From contig NZ_AQOV01000003.1 in assembly GCF_000365425.1 (NCBI RefSeq), positions 62,001-126,000 of the forward strand: 64,000 nucleotides of DNA, written 5' to 3'. Shown here one piece after another: positions 14,045 through 21,966 of this stretch (within the stretch, counting starts at the first letter, position 1; every line of letters starts with the position of its first letter). This DNA is from Methylomonas sp. MK1. GTDB taxonomy: Bacteria; Pseudomonadota; Gammaproteobacteria; Methylococcales; Methylomonadaceae. The notes beneath the pieces were generated by a model. It had not been told where the DNA came from, ran no database searches, and saw nothing but the letters and a program-made list of their open reading frames with translations. The position numbers and the translations under genes were made by a program.

Positions 14045-15118
14045 ATGGGCAACAGATGTTTAGGAAGTGGTTATGAAAAGACTAACCGAGAGGCAATTCG
14101 AACAAGCAGTTTCTCAATTAGAAATTGGGGAACAAACAATCTTAATAGCACGGGGGGTATTGGTAGACGGGAAATCCCAAGCCGATTTTTCAAGAGCGAT
14201 GAACATAACAAAGAGTGCAGTTTCTCAAGCTGTAAACAGAGTCTGGAACGCGCACAAGGAATTAGCGGAAGTACCGGAAGGGTACGAGAAAGTGACGGTG
14301 ATCCTTCCTCGTCATCAAGCGTTTCAAGTCAGAAAATGGGCAAAGGAATCAAAGGAACTATGAAAACATTAGTTACGGCGAATCAAAAGGGCGGTGTTGG
14401 TAAGACTGCAACACTCGTGCATCTTGCCTTCGACTTTGCTGAGCGTGGTTTCCGTGTTGTTGTAATAGATCTCGATACTCAAGCGAATGCGTCTTACACG
14501 CTAGGGGCATATAAGTGTGGAGTCTCTGCTAGTTCGCTACTAACTAATGCGAAAGTTGATTGTTCTTTGTTACCCTCCACTGGATTGGTTCTTATCGAGT
14601 CCGATGCTGCACTCGCCAATATGGAAAAAATGACGCTGAGCGATGCGGGTATGAATTTTAAATCCGCCATAAGTGAATTATCGTCTGTTGGCTTTGATAT
14701 TTGCTTGATTGATACAGCCCCATCACTTGGCGTAACAATGGGAGCCGCTCTATTTGCATCAGACTTTGTTCTTTCACCAATTGAGTTAGAGGCATACAGT
14801 ATTCAAGGTATAAAACGAATGGTTACGACCATAGCTAACATTCGAAAAGCTAATAAAAATCTTAAGTTTCTTGGCATGGTTCCTAGCAAAGTTGATAAAA
14901 GGAATCCAAGGCACTTACGACACCTTCAGGAACTCACCCATGCTTATCCGACATTAATGACTCCTGAAGGTATAGTCATTGGTCTACGGAGTAGTATTGC
15001 CGATGCATTAGCATCCCGAACGCCAGTATGGAAAATCAAAAAAACAACAGCGCGAGTGGCGGCCAAAGAAGTGAGAGCATTAGCGGCCCATGTTCTTAAT
15101 CAAATGGAGATCGGATAA
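14045..15118 (+). CDS. incC: IncC, ParA-type partition ATPase, long and short forms
   Basis: The long form has 357 residues. A 105-residue Ser/Arg-rich N-terminal extension overlaps korA in another frame; the ParA ATPase then begins MKTLVTANQKGGVGKTATLV. Deviant Walker A KGGVGKT, Asp in DLDTQANAS and the Walker B-like CLIDTAPSLG are all present. An internal ATG at 14360 overlaps the korA stop (ATGA) and would give a 252-residue short form, as with RK2 IncC1 and IncC2. With KorB it should position plasmid copies before cell division and modulate KorB repression. Its stop overlaps the korB start (TAATG). Confidence 0.92.
   Translation: MGNRCLGSGYEKTNREAIRTSSFSIRNWGTNNLNSTGGIGRREIPSRFFKSDEHNKECSFSSCKQSLERAQGISGSTGRVRESDGDPSSSSSVSSQKMGKGIKGTMKTLVTANQKGGVGKTATLVHLAFDFAERGFRVVVIDLDTQANASYTLGAYKCGVSASSLLTNAKVDCSLLPSTGLVLIESDAALANMEKMTLSDAGMNFKSAISELSSVGFDICLIDTAPSLGVTMGAALFASDFVLSPIELEAYSIQGIKRMVTTIANIRKANKNLKFLGMVPSKVDKRNPRHLRHLQELTHAYPTLMTPEGIVIGLRSSIADALASRTPVWKIKKTTARVAAKEVRALAAHVLNQMEIG
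14073..14363 (+). CDS. korA: KorA transcriptional repressor, nested in incC
   Basis: The 96-residue protein MKRLTERQFEQAVSQLEIG continues with a helix-turn-helix at about residues 36-58 (QADFSRAMNITKSAVSQAVN) and the C-terminal dimerisation domain (VILPRHQAFQVRKW). It matches RK2 KorA (TrfB family) along its full length. It is read in a different frame wholly inside the 5' part of incC, as in RK2. AGGAAG six bases upstream supports the ATG at 14073. It should bind the GTTAAGCTWAAC sites at the rep and korA promoters and repress with KorB. Confidence 0.95.
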   Translation: MKRLTERQFEQAVSQLEIGEQTILIARGVLVDGKSQADFSRAMNITKSAVSQAVNRVWNAHKELAEVPEGYEKVTVILPRHQAFQVRKWAKESKEL

Positions 15119-16275
15119 TGACAGATCAATTACACACCATTGCAAGCAGTGGGCTGGCCTTGCATGAAATAGGCGACCTTGCCGGCCTACTCTCCGAACA
15201 ACCAAAAGAAGCATCTGGTTATGCAGAGATTGACATCAATTTGATCGACGAGGATCCTGCACAACCGCGCACAGAATTCAACCATGGCTTTTCAACTGAA
15301 AGCATAGCGGAGTTGGCTGGATCCATTGACAATAGCGGCTTATTGCAGCCAATAACGATTAGGAAGCACCCTGAAATTGAGGGTAGATACATGATCAAGG
15401 ATGGTGCTAGAAGATTTCGAGCATCAAAGCAAAATGGGGCCGAAAAGATTGCTGCCATCATTGAAGACGAAGGCGATAAGACGGCAGCCCGAGTAAAGAT
15501 CGAACAACTGATTGTTAATCTCCAAAAAGAAGGTAATACCCCGTTAGAGATTGCGCACACTATCGCAACCGCACTAGAGGAAGGTATTGGAAAGAAGACC
15601 ATTTCCTCCTTAATCGGTAAGAGCCCGGCGTGGGTGACTTTGCACACTACGTTGCTTAAGTTACCAGCTGAGCTTGATGCGGCATACAAAGCAGGGAAAG
15701 TTACCGACGTAAATATTATTTACGAATTGAATAAGCTCTATAAGACGAACCAAGCGGATGTTATGGCTTGGTTAGATACTCCTGGTCAAGAATTCACTAG
15801 GGGCCAATTGAAGTTATTTCAGGAATATCTAAAGGACAAGAAAGAAAATATTCGGGTCATCCAGGATGCTAATAATGAACCAATCGCTAACCTCTCTGAA
15901 GTTGATGAAGATGATCTTAATAGCGGCCAAGTTTCTGGCACTACCTTAACGGGTGAAGATGAATCAAATATAGAATCTGGCGGACGTTCTTTAGTCGCTA
16001 CTGGTGACGACCAACTACAATTGACGGATAGTTCGAGCATTCCTAACAATCCAGATCTTAAGCAACAGGAAGATAACGAAAAGAAGAAAATAGTCGATCC
16101 AAGCAAATTTAAGAAGGCTATCGTTCAGATATGGCATGACGGTCGGCCAGGTAGGATCATTCTTGACAAAAGGCCCTCAACAGAGGGGTTTGGGCATATT
16201 AAGTATGACGATGATGGTCATGAATTAGAAGTCGATCTTGGTGAAGTCAAGCTATTGGCATTGGTAGAGGCTTAA
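15118..16275 (+). CDS. korB: KorB, ParB-family repressor and partition protein
   Basis: The 385-residue acidic protein has a ParB N-terminal domain at about residues 35-150 (DEDPAQPRTEF; LLQPITIRKHPE; DGARRFRASKQNG), a helix-turn-helix near 160-185 (IGKKTISSLIGKSPAWVTLH), an Asp/Ser-rich linker and a C-terminal SH3-like dimerisation domain (KKAIVQIWHDGRPGRIILDK). This is the KorB plan; RK2 KorB is 358 residues. It should bind the nine TTTAGCSGCTAAA sites in the window, repress rep, kor, tra and trb genes, and work with IncC in partition. Confidence 0.93.
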   Translation: MTDQLHTIASSGLALHEIGDLAGLLSEQPKEASGYAEIDINLIDEDPAQPRTEFNHGFSTESIAELAGSIDNSGLLQPITIRKHPEIEGRYMIKDGARRFRASKQNGAEKIAAIIEDEGDKTAARVKIEQLIVNLQKEGNTPLEIAHTIATALEEGIGKKTISSLIGKSPAWVTLHTTLLKLPAELDAAYKAGKVTDVNIIYELNKLYKTNQADVMAWLDTPGQEFTRGQLKLFQEYLKDKKENIRVIQDANNEPIANLSEVDEDDLNSGQVSGTTLTGEDESNIESGGRSLVATGDDQLQLTDSSSIPNNPDLKQQEDNEKKKIVDPSKFKKAIVQIWHDGRPGRIILDKRPSTEGFGHIKYDDDGHELEVDLGEVKLLALVEA

Positions 16276-16354
16276 CTTTTAAAAGTACGCGCTGATTCTT
16301 AGTCGGCTCGGTACGGAGTACGGAGCAATATAGTAGCTTCGTTTTGGAGTCGAT

Positions 16355-17014
16355 ATGGTACTTGTAAATGTTCCTCAAAAAAGACTTTTAACGCCAGATG
16401 TAATTCAGCGGGGCCTCTATAACGCAATTGATCCTGGTTCTGATCAATTGCAAGATGATCAAGGGATAAACGCGAAAGCTATTTATAACGTTGATGAGCT
16501 TTTGGATAGTGCTCAAACAGCGGAACGAGAACAGCAAGCTATTCTGGAAGTGTCATCTGTTGAACAAAGCTATCAAGAGGCCCTATTTGATTACGTTGAA
16601 GCAAAGCACGAACAAGTAGATCGTGTTGAAGATAAGCTTGAAACCTTAATTGAGAAGCAGCAGTCTAGGATTCAACAAATTCAATCCGCAAAACCTGGAG
16701 TTTTGGTTTTGCCTGGTACTCGTCGAGCATGGCAAGATCAAATTGCGCATCAACATTCCAGGTTGCAGGTCATGCAAGCAAGACTCGAAGCTGTTAGAGA
16801 AATTCGGGACGGTATGGGCTTGCATTCGCCAAAAATCGAAGAGCTTGCGGAACGGAAATTAAGAAGAAACGAACAGGAATTAACTAACGAGTTTGATAGC
16901 GTATTAGAAGCTCAGCGGAGACATAATATTGTTACTAGGAAATCGCTCAAACAAAGTGACAGTTTAGGCATTGCTCCAAAATTAACATTATCCATTTCTC
17001 CGGGTTCACAATAG
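16355..17014 (+). CDS. Coiled-coil protein downstream of korB
   Basis: The 219-residue protein is polar and largely helical, with coiled-coil stretches at about residues 55-110 (EQVDRVEDKLETLIEKQQSR) and 125-200. No membrane span or known motif was recognised. Its place after korB is where RK2 has korF/korG and the coiled-coil protein KfrA, but I see no N-terminal helix-turn-helix and no sequence match to KfrA. A structural or stability role is plausible from context only. The 79-bp gap to korB contains the palindrome CTTTTAAAAG and a short direct repeat TACGGAG. Confidence 0.7.
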   Translation: MVLVNVPQKRLLTPDVIQRGLYNAIDPGSDQLQDDQGINAKAIYNVDELLDSAQTAEREQQAILEVSSVEQSYQEALFDYVEAKHEQVDRVEDKLETLIEKQQSRIQQIQSAKPGVLVLPGTRRAWQDQIAHQHSRLQVMQARLEAVREIRDGMGLHSPKIEELAERKLRRNEQELTNEFDSVLEAQRRHNIVTRKSLKQSDSLGIAPKLTLSISPGSQ

Positions 17015-17183
17015 TCTCTTCACCCCAGATAAGAAGGATCATATTTCGCGTTAGATATTATTCTTAATGAATGGATTTCTGGCTTATCTAGAATCCAATG
17101 TTGCTTGGTCATATCACGGACTTAAAACGCGTAATTGAGCTATGGTCTCATGCAGGCCGGTTTTACCTTGTCCAATTGGATGT

Positions 17184-17196
17184 TTTAGCCGCTAAA
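17184..17196. promoter_or_regulatory. KorB-type operator between two convergent genes
   Basis: An exact TTTAGCCGCTAAA lies in the 242-bp space between the ends of the coiled-coil gene and traM. No promoter is needed here, so repression is an unlikely role. A partition centromere, like the distal KorB sites of RK2, is a better guess. Nearby GAAGGCCGGGCGATTCGCCA (17205-17224) resembles a stretch before klcA at 13010. Confidence 0.8.
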
Positions 17197-17256
17197 ATTT
17201 ATTCAGAAGGCCGGGCGATTCGCCAGGGCTTAACCTAAACATAATGGGTTTGTGCC

Positions 17257-17703
17257 TTATTTGATCCAAACAGTGAATGCTATAAATGCGGTTACAGCGA
17301 TGATTGTCATGCTTCCTGCAATTACATTCATAATGGCGATCTTTTTTGCATCACGGATTGGGCCATTGATTCTATTTAGCGATGACTCGATTTCAGTCCT
17401 GACTGATTTTATGGTATCCCTTGCGCCTTGGGCCATCATGTTTTCCATTGATTCCTTACTGGCGTTCAACGACGCATTTACAATGCGTTCTGCTTTATTC
17501 TTTGCGTCTTCGCTCCAGCGCATTGCCAGCGCTTCTAGCTCTTTTTTGAATTGATCAAGCATATCTTGCTGTGCCTTTGCGCCGTCTTGTAGCAATCTAT
17601 TATTGATCGTTTGCAGTATCAAGATAGGATCGTCGCGACCAACGGCAATGCCGTGTTTAGTCGCGATTTCCCGGATCAGACTTTCTATTTGATCATCTCT
17701 CAT
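17257..17703 (-). CDS. traM: TraM, conjugal transfer protein
   Basis: The 148-residue protein begins with DQIESLIREIATKHGIAVGR and ends in a hydrophobic span (about residues 122-145). It matches RK2 TraM in sequence and length, including the DPILILQTINNRLLQD block. TraM of IncP-1 plasmids is a Tra1 leader-operon protein of unclear biochemical role, required for efficient transfer. Its ATG overlaps the traL stop (TAATG). A long amphipathic helix fills the middle third. Confidence 0.9.
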   Translation of the reverse strand: MRDDQIESLIREIATKHGIAVGRDDPILILQTINNRLLQDGAKAQQDMLDQFKKELEALAMRWSEDAKNKAERIVNASLNASKESMENMMAQGARDTIKSVRTEIESSLNRINGPIRDAKKIAIMNVIAGSMTIIAVTAFIAFTVWIK

Positions 17704-18431
17704 TACAGAATCACCGCCGTATCCATTTGATCGTACAATTGGCGCTGAATCAGTTTTAGACGTTGCCGCATCATGATGGTGTTTGTCTCTGCGGCAATAG
17801 CTTCTTCGAATGTCATTTTATCTTGTAGCATATCGCTCAAGTCTCGACCGAATGTTTCGGCTTTGAGGTCCGGTATTTTTACAATCGCCGCCACGCGCGA
17901 TTTGTTCGCAGTATAGGCTTTCATTTGCTCAAACCCTTTACCGTTGTCTTCTATTGGGCCCCAATAGGGGTTTAGCCATACCACAAACTCTGCTTCCTCC
18001 GGGTACTGCTGAACTAACTGACCAAAGCCGGCCACGGTGTCGACCAATGCTTGTCCACCCGTTACTACCGTGTGAATTACGAGTGTATGGCCCATTTCTT
18101 TCAATAGTTGCGGTACTGCGTTGGTCATCAAGTAGTTTGACAGTGGCACAAATGAGCTTGCTCCGTTATCGATAACGATATCGCTTTCACTACTTGCGAT
18201 CATTTCAATCAATTTGTCGAAATGGCGAGAATTTATTTCATCGCCGTCTAATATATCGAGTTTCACGACGTTGAGCTTTTTGTACCCGTTCAACGTCGCA
18301 TTCACTGGGTCGGTGTCTACGCATAACGGAGGCGTATGTCCCTTGCTAGTTTTGTATTGTGCGATCAAGGCGGCGATTAGCGACTTGCCAACACCCCCTT
18401 TCCCTTGTAATACCATGTGTATTTTTGACAT
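17703..18431 (-). CDS. traL: TraL, MinD/ParA-like ATPase of the transfer region
   Basis: The 242-residue protein begins MSKIHMVLQGKGGVGKSLIA with a deviant Walker A motif. It matches RK2 TraL strongly (for example DIVIDNGASSFVPLSNYL and VVWLNPYWGPIE). TraL is a cytoplasmic P-loop ATPase of the IncP-1 Tra1 leader operon. I chose the start at 18431 rather than 18440 because RK2 TraL begins at the equivalent methionine and because this ATG overlaps the traK stop as TAATG. Confidence 0.93.
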   Translation of the reverse strand: MSKIHMVLQGKGGVGKSLIAALIAQYKTSKGHTPPLCVDTDPVNATLNGYKKLNVVKLDILDGDEINSRHFDKLIEMIASSESDIVIDNGASSFVPLSNYLMTNAVPQLLKEMGHTLVIHTVVTGGQALVDTVAGFGQLVQQYPEEAEFVVWLNPYWGPIEDNGKGFEQMKAYTANKSRVAAIVKIPDLKAETFGRDLSDMLQDKMTFEEAIAAETNTIMMRQRLKLIQRQLYDQMDTAVIL

Positions 18432-18805
18432 TAGAGCCAATCCTCTTTATTGGGTGATGGATCGAATTTAAAGTTTTGTGGCTTCTGTTGATTGCTGGGG
18501 TTAGGTCTTTCTGGTGGTTTGGCTCCTTTCTTCGGGACTAGTTGTGTAGTGTTTTGTTTTGGTGGGGTTTGGTTGGCTTTTTTAAGTACCTGGTTTGTAT
18601 ATTTAAGGAACTGGTGATAACCAATCGTGACCCGCTTAGTTTCGTACATGTTTTCCCATACGGTTCGTATCGAATAGCCCGCCGATATCGCTTCGCAAAC
18701 GTCATCTTTCACTGCCTGAAACATCACTAGGTTTCGGTCGCGCTTTTTCACTGCGTGTTTTTTCTTCACCCACTCCGCAAGCTGTTCCGTATAACTTTTA
18801 TTCAT
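18431..18805 (-). CDS. traK: TraK, oriT-binding relaxosome accessory protein
   Basis: The 124-residue basic protein resembles RK2 TraK (134 residues): N-terminal SYTEQLAEWVKKKHAVKKRD, the region TVWENMYETKRVTIGYHQFL, a Pro/Lys-rich linker and the C-terminal FKFDPSPNKEDWL. TraK wraps and bends oriT DNA next to the nick region. It is the first gene of the minus-strand traK-traL-traM operon and diverges from traJ across oriT, the IncP-1 arrangement. Palindromic TTGAGTCAA repeats lie 30-55 bp upstream of its start. Confidence 0.9.
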   Translation of the reverse strand: MNKSYTEQLAEWVKKKHAVKKRDRNLVMFQAVKDDVCEAISAGYSIRTVWENMYETKRVTIGYHQFLKYTNQVLKKANQTPPKQNTTQLVPKKGAKPPERPNPSNQQKPQNFKFDPSPNKEDWL

Positions 18806-18826
18806 CTAATTTCACTGGAGGTGCAT

Positions 18827-18859
18827 CTCAGTCAACTTTGAGTCAATTTTGAGTCAAAA
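18827..18859. repeat. TTTGAGTCAA repeats upstream of traK
   Basis: TTTGAGTCAA occurs at 18837-18846 and 18848-18857, with a degenerate copy CTCAGTCAAC at 18827-18836. The step is 10-11 bp, one helical turn. The core TTGAGTCAA is a near-palindrome, extended to TTTTGAGTCAAAA at 18847-18859. They could be TraK-binding or operator sequences at the edge of oriT. Confidence 0.55.
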
Positions 18860-19100
18860 TGTATGTAAAAAATAAGCTACATAATATGAATTATCGTTAT
18901 TTTATATACGTTTAAATATATATGTTGATTATTTTTTTGTCGTTGATCGAGTGTTTGATAACATGTTGTGGAGTTACCGACCGAAAGGTCGGGGCAGGAT
19001 ATGTGAAGTGTACCTACCGTATAAACGGTAGCTACACTTCACTCCCCTTATTCGCGCCGAGCGCTCAACGGTATCCTGCTCTACGAGGTCAACGGCTACC
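18860..19100 (-). other. IncP-type origin of transfer (oriT)
   Basis: The core at 18991-19080 matches the RK2 oriT layout. A 17-bp inverted repeat (arms GTGAAGTGTACCTACCG-like at 19003-19019 and its complement at 19025-19042) is the TraJ-binding site type. Next to it the minus strand reads CTTCACATATCCTG^CCCC, so nicking is expected between the complements of 18995 and 18994. Downstream CCCCTTATTCGCGCCGAGCG and CTCAACGGTATCCTGCTCT also echo RK2. The position between divergent traK and traJ agrees. The exact nick is inferred from RK2, not shown. Confidence 0.92.
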
Positions 19101-19132
19101 GCCGTTACAACATTTGATGAAGGATTATGAAT

Positions 19133-19495
19133 ATGGCAAACGAAACCCGAAAAGGTAGTAATCCAATCCGTGTTTGGGTTACTCCAGACGAGAAGGCCGC
19201 GATTGAAGCGAATGCTAGGCAAACTGGCCATAGCACATCGGCCTACTTGAGATTTCTTGGACTTGGTTATGCGCCGAAATGCATCACCGACAACGAGAGG
19301 GTTCTGGAGTTGGCGAAGATCAATGGCGACCTGGGGCGTCTTGGTGGGTTGCTTAAGCTTTGGCTAACCAATGATGCCCGAACTGCGCAGTTCGGTGAGT
19401 CCACTATCAGGGCTGCACTTGCGCGTATCGAAGCTACGCAAGACAAAATGATTGAAGTGATGAAGGCTGTAATCATGCCGAAGGCTGACCTGTGA
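19133..19495 (+). CDS. traJ: TraJ, oriT-binding relaxosome protein
   Basis: The 120-residue protein matches RK2 TraJ (123 residues), including ELAKINGDLGRLGGLLKLWL. It has an MbeC/ribbon-helix-helix-like N-terminal half. TraJ binds the inverted repeat beside nic and recruits the relaxase TraI. I chose the ATG at 19133 because AAGGA lies 8 bases upstream; the ATG at 19127 is only 2 bases from it. A KorB operator follows one base after the stop codon. Confidence 0.93.
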   Translation: MANETRKGSNPIRVWVTPDEKAAIEANARQTGHSTSAYLRFLGLGYAPKCITDNERVLELAKINGDLGRLGGLLKLWLTNDARTAQFGESTIRAALARIEATQDKMIEVMKAVIMPKADL

Positions 19496-19496
19496 T

Positions 19497-19509
19497 TTTA
19501 GCGGCTAAA
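19497..19509. promoter_or_regulatory. KorB-type operator between traJ and traI
   Basis: An exact TTTAGCGGCTAAA starts one base after the traJ stop, within the 25-bp gap before traI. It takes the place where a ribosome binding site for traI would be, and no clear Shine-Dalgarno sequence is seen there. KorB bound here would act as a roadblock inside the relaxase operon. Confidence 0.8.
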
Positions 19510-19520
19510 TTTTTTCACTT

Positions 19521-21713
19521 ATGATCGCGAAACATGTTTCGATGAAGTCGATTAAGAAAAGCGACTTCGGCGCACTTGTCGGTTACATATCTGATGACCA
19601 GGATAAGAGCGAGCGTGTTGAGTACACCTCTGTGACTAACTGCCAGTCGGATGATTTAAGGTCGGCAATAATTGAAGTAACCACTGTCCAGGGGATGAAC
19701 ACCCGAGCTGAATCGGATAAGACCTATCACCTGATTCTGAGTTTTCGCGAAGGCGAACATCCCAGTAATGAAATCTTAAAAGAGATTGAAAGTAACATTT
19801 GCGAAGGGCTCGGGTATGGTGAGCATCAGCGCGTTAGTGCTGTTCATTGCGATACGGATAACCTCCACATGCATATTGCTATAAACAAAATTCATCCGAC
19901 ACGCTTAACTATTCATAACCCATATAACGACCATAAGGTTCTTGGTAAGTTGTGCGAGTCCCTAGAAATAAAGTACGGCCTTGGACGAGATAATCACCTA
20001 TCGAACAAGGTGCCAAGTGAAAACCGTGCTGCTGATATGGAGCGGCATGCTGGTGTTGAAAGCTTGCTCAGTTGGATTAGGCGCGAATGTTTAGAGCAGC
20101 TCCATGTAGCGGCTTCTTGGGGTGAGTTTCACAAGGTCCTTCAGGAGCATGGCCTTACATTGCAGGAAAAAGGCAATGGCTTTGTCATTGCAGATCATGA
20201 AGGCTTGATGGTGAAGGCGAGTACCGTTGCGCGTGATTTATCTAAGGGAAAGCTTGAGGCTCGTCTTGGATTATTTGAGGCCTTGATAAATGGGTCTGGT
20301 ACTGCTTCGCTATCTACCGGGCGGTCGAAGGCATATGAAGCTAAGCCGGTTGGCTCCAGGATTGATACAACGCTGTTGTTTGCCAGGTATAAGAATGAGC
20401 AGGCCAATCAAGGAGCGCTACGTGCTCAGCAATGGAAGTCGGCCAGAGAAGAGAGAGCTCGTAAGGTGGTTGCCGCCAAGCGAGCGGCTAAATTAAAGCG
20501 GGCTGTGATAAGGCTCTCTGCGAAATCTCGCATGGAGAAAAAGATCTTGTACGGTCTGGTTAGTAAATCTTTGTTGGCCGATTTGCAAACGGCTAACGAG
20601 CGCTACCACGTCGCGAGGCAATCAATATTTGAAACGCACAGGCCACAACAGTGGGCGGACTGGTTAAGGTGTAATGCGTCCATGGGTGATGTTGACGCGC
20701 TTGCAGCATTACGTGCCAGGGAAGTGGCCAAGGGGTTAAAGGGGAATACCGTCGGGGCGGCTGGGGGCGCGCGTTCAACGCATGGTGTGAATGCTGTACA
20801 GGATAGCATCACAAAGAAGGGCACCGTCATTTATCGTGTCGGGGCATCTGCTATTCGCGATGATGGTGACAAGCTTAAGGTATCGCGTGGTGCTTCCGTC
20901 GATGGATTGGAGGCGGCGTTACGGATGGCGATGGATAGATATGGGAGCACAATCACGGTTACTGGCAGCATTGAATTTAGAGCGCAAATCGTAAAAACGG
21001 CGGTGGATGCTGCTATTCCTTTGACTTTTGCTGATCCTCTCCTGGAGAGGCAGCGGCTGTCTTTATTAAATGAGACTACGGAGAACAGAAATGGGCACTC
21101 AACTGACCGAGGAAGAGGAGTTGGAAGCGGCGATAGCGGCATTGGATCAGGAGTCCGTAATTCCAGTGGAGGGCGATTCGATGAAGGAGGGCGACGGAAT
21201 GGGATCTTCGGATTCATCAATAAGCCCAACGTTAGCGGCGTTGGGCGTCGACCGCCGCCCGAAAGTCGTAACCGTTTGCGAGACTTGTCCAGTCTCGCTA
21301 TGGTTCGCTTCGCCAGTGGAATTGAAATGCTATTGTCGGGCAATGTATCTGGTGGTATGGAGCACCAAGGATCCGACACAAATAACGCATTGCGACGGCC
21401 AGTTTCTGGATCAGGATTGATCGTATTTGTGGAGGCCGATAAGTACATTGCTGAACGTGATGAAAAGCGGTTAAAGGGCGTTAATGTGCCGGTGCATAGG
21501 CGGTTCTGTGAGGGTGATGCGGGCATGCTGCCTTTTGCTGGCTTGCGGCATGTTGATGGCAGATTTCTTGCGCTTCTAAAGCGCGATGATGTTGTATGTG
21601 TCTTGCCGGTAGACGAGAAAACGGCCGCACAATTAAAGCGCTTATCTATAGGTGATGCTGTGTCTGTTGGTGAATCGGGTTCGATAAAACTCACAAAAGG
21701 TCGACGCAGATAG
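19521..21713 (+). CDS. traI: TraI relaxase (MOBP family)
   Basis: The 730-residue protein matches RK2 TraI (732 residues). The relaxase domain at about residues 1-290 carries Tyr22 in GALVGYISD, which would make the covalent bond to the nicked strand, and the metal-binding motif VHCDTDNLHMHIAIN. A Gly/Arg-rich linker at about 520-580 overlaps a second gene in another frame. The conserved C-terminal third includes DVVCVLPVDEKTAAQLKRL. It cleaves oriT at nic and pilots the strand through TraG into the recipient. The annotated ATG is followed by the conserved IAKHV start. Confidence 0.95.
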   Translation: MIAKHVSMKSIKKSDFGALVGYISDDQDKSERVEYTSVTNCQSDDLRSAIIEVTTVQGMNTRAESDKTYHLILSFREGEHPSNEILKEIESNICEGLGYGEHQRVSAVHCDTDNLHMHIAINKIHPTRLTIHNPYNDHKVLGKLCESLEIKYGLGRDNHLSNKVPSENRAADMERHAGVESLLSWIRRECLEQLHVAASWGEFHKVLQEHGLTLQEKGNGFVIADHEGLMVKASTVARDLSKGKLEARLGLFEALINGSGTASLSTGRSKAYEAKPVGSRIDTTLLFARYKNEQANQGALRAQQWKSAREERARKVVAAKRAAKLKRAVIRLSAKSRMEKKILYGLVSKSLLADLQTANERYHVARQSIFETHRPQQWADWLRCNASMGDVDALAALRAREVAKGLKGNTVGAAGGARSTHGVNAVQDSITKKGTVIYRVGASAIRDDGDKLKVSRGASVDGLEAALRMAMDRYGSTITVTGSIEFRAQIVKTAVDAAIPLTFADPLLERQRLSLLNETTENRNGHSTDRGRGVGSGDSGIGSGVRNSSGGRFDEGGRRNGIFGFINKPNVSGVGRRPPPESRNRLRDLSSLAMVRFASGIEMLLSGNVSGGMEHQGSDTNNALRRPVSGSGLIVFVEADKYIAERDEKRLKGVNVPVHRRFCEGDAGMLPFAGLRHVDGRFLALLKRDDVVCVLPVDEKTAAQLKRLSIGDAVSVGESGSIKLTKGRRR
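21091..21420 (+). CDS. traH: TraH-like acidic protein nested in traI (candidate)
   Basis: An open frame of 109 codons lies wholly within traI in another frame. It begins MGTQLTEEEELEAAIAALDQ and is strongly acidic in its first half, with a cluster of cysteines later. In RK2 the acidic protein TraH, which stabilises the relaxosome, is likewise encoded inside traI out of frame and in the same part of the gene. The ATG follows GGAGAACAGAA, a usable ribosome binding site. Assignment rests on position, acidity and length, since I cannot align the sequences. Confidence 0.6.
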   Translation: MGTQLTEEEELEAAIAALDQESVIPVEGDSMKEGDGMGSSDSSISPTLAALGVDRRPKVVTVCETCPVSLWFASPVELKCYCRAMYLVVWSTKDPTQITHCDGQFLDQD

Positions 21714-21894
21714 CCGCCTTTTTTTCGCGCTAGATGTCAGTCCGGTTTTTCCTGGCCGGTTTCGTATAAAAAAATTAATGTGATTGCCTTCATAACTCAT
21801 TGTTGATAGTATATTTTATTAGATATATTGCTTATTTAAAACAGTTATTAGGTGGGGTGTCGTTTTTCACTTCGTGAGCCATAGCTTAGGGTGT

Positions 21895-21907
21895 TTTAGC
21901 CGCTAAA
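21895..21907. promoter_or_regulatory. KorB-type operator upstream of traG
   Basis: An exact TTTAGCCGCTAAA lies 59 bp before the traG start in the 253-bp traI-traG gap. The rest of the gap is AT-rich around 21765-21845 and could contain the traG promoter, but no clear boxes stand out. Confidence 0.82.
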
Positions 21908-21966
21908 ACGCGAGTTCTATTGTTTACTCATTCCTGCCGCCTGTTATCACTAAAGAGGCTTATCAA

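Noticed and set aside
15219..15689. Antisense open frame opposite korB
   Set aside because: The frame lies entirely across the conserved ParB core of korB and has no recognisable product.
16355..17014. Calling the coiled-coil gene kfrA
   Set aside because: The coiled coil and position are suggestive, but no N-terminal DNA-binding domain or sequence match was seen.
20831..21694. Long antisense open frame (287 codons) opposite traI
   Set aside because: It mirrors the codon bias of traI, has no ribosome binding site and encodes a low-complexity product; traI itself is well supported.
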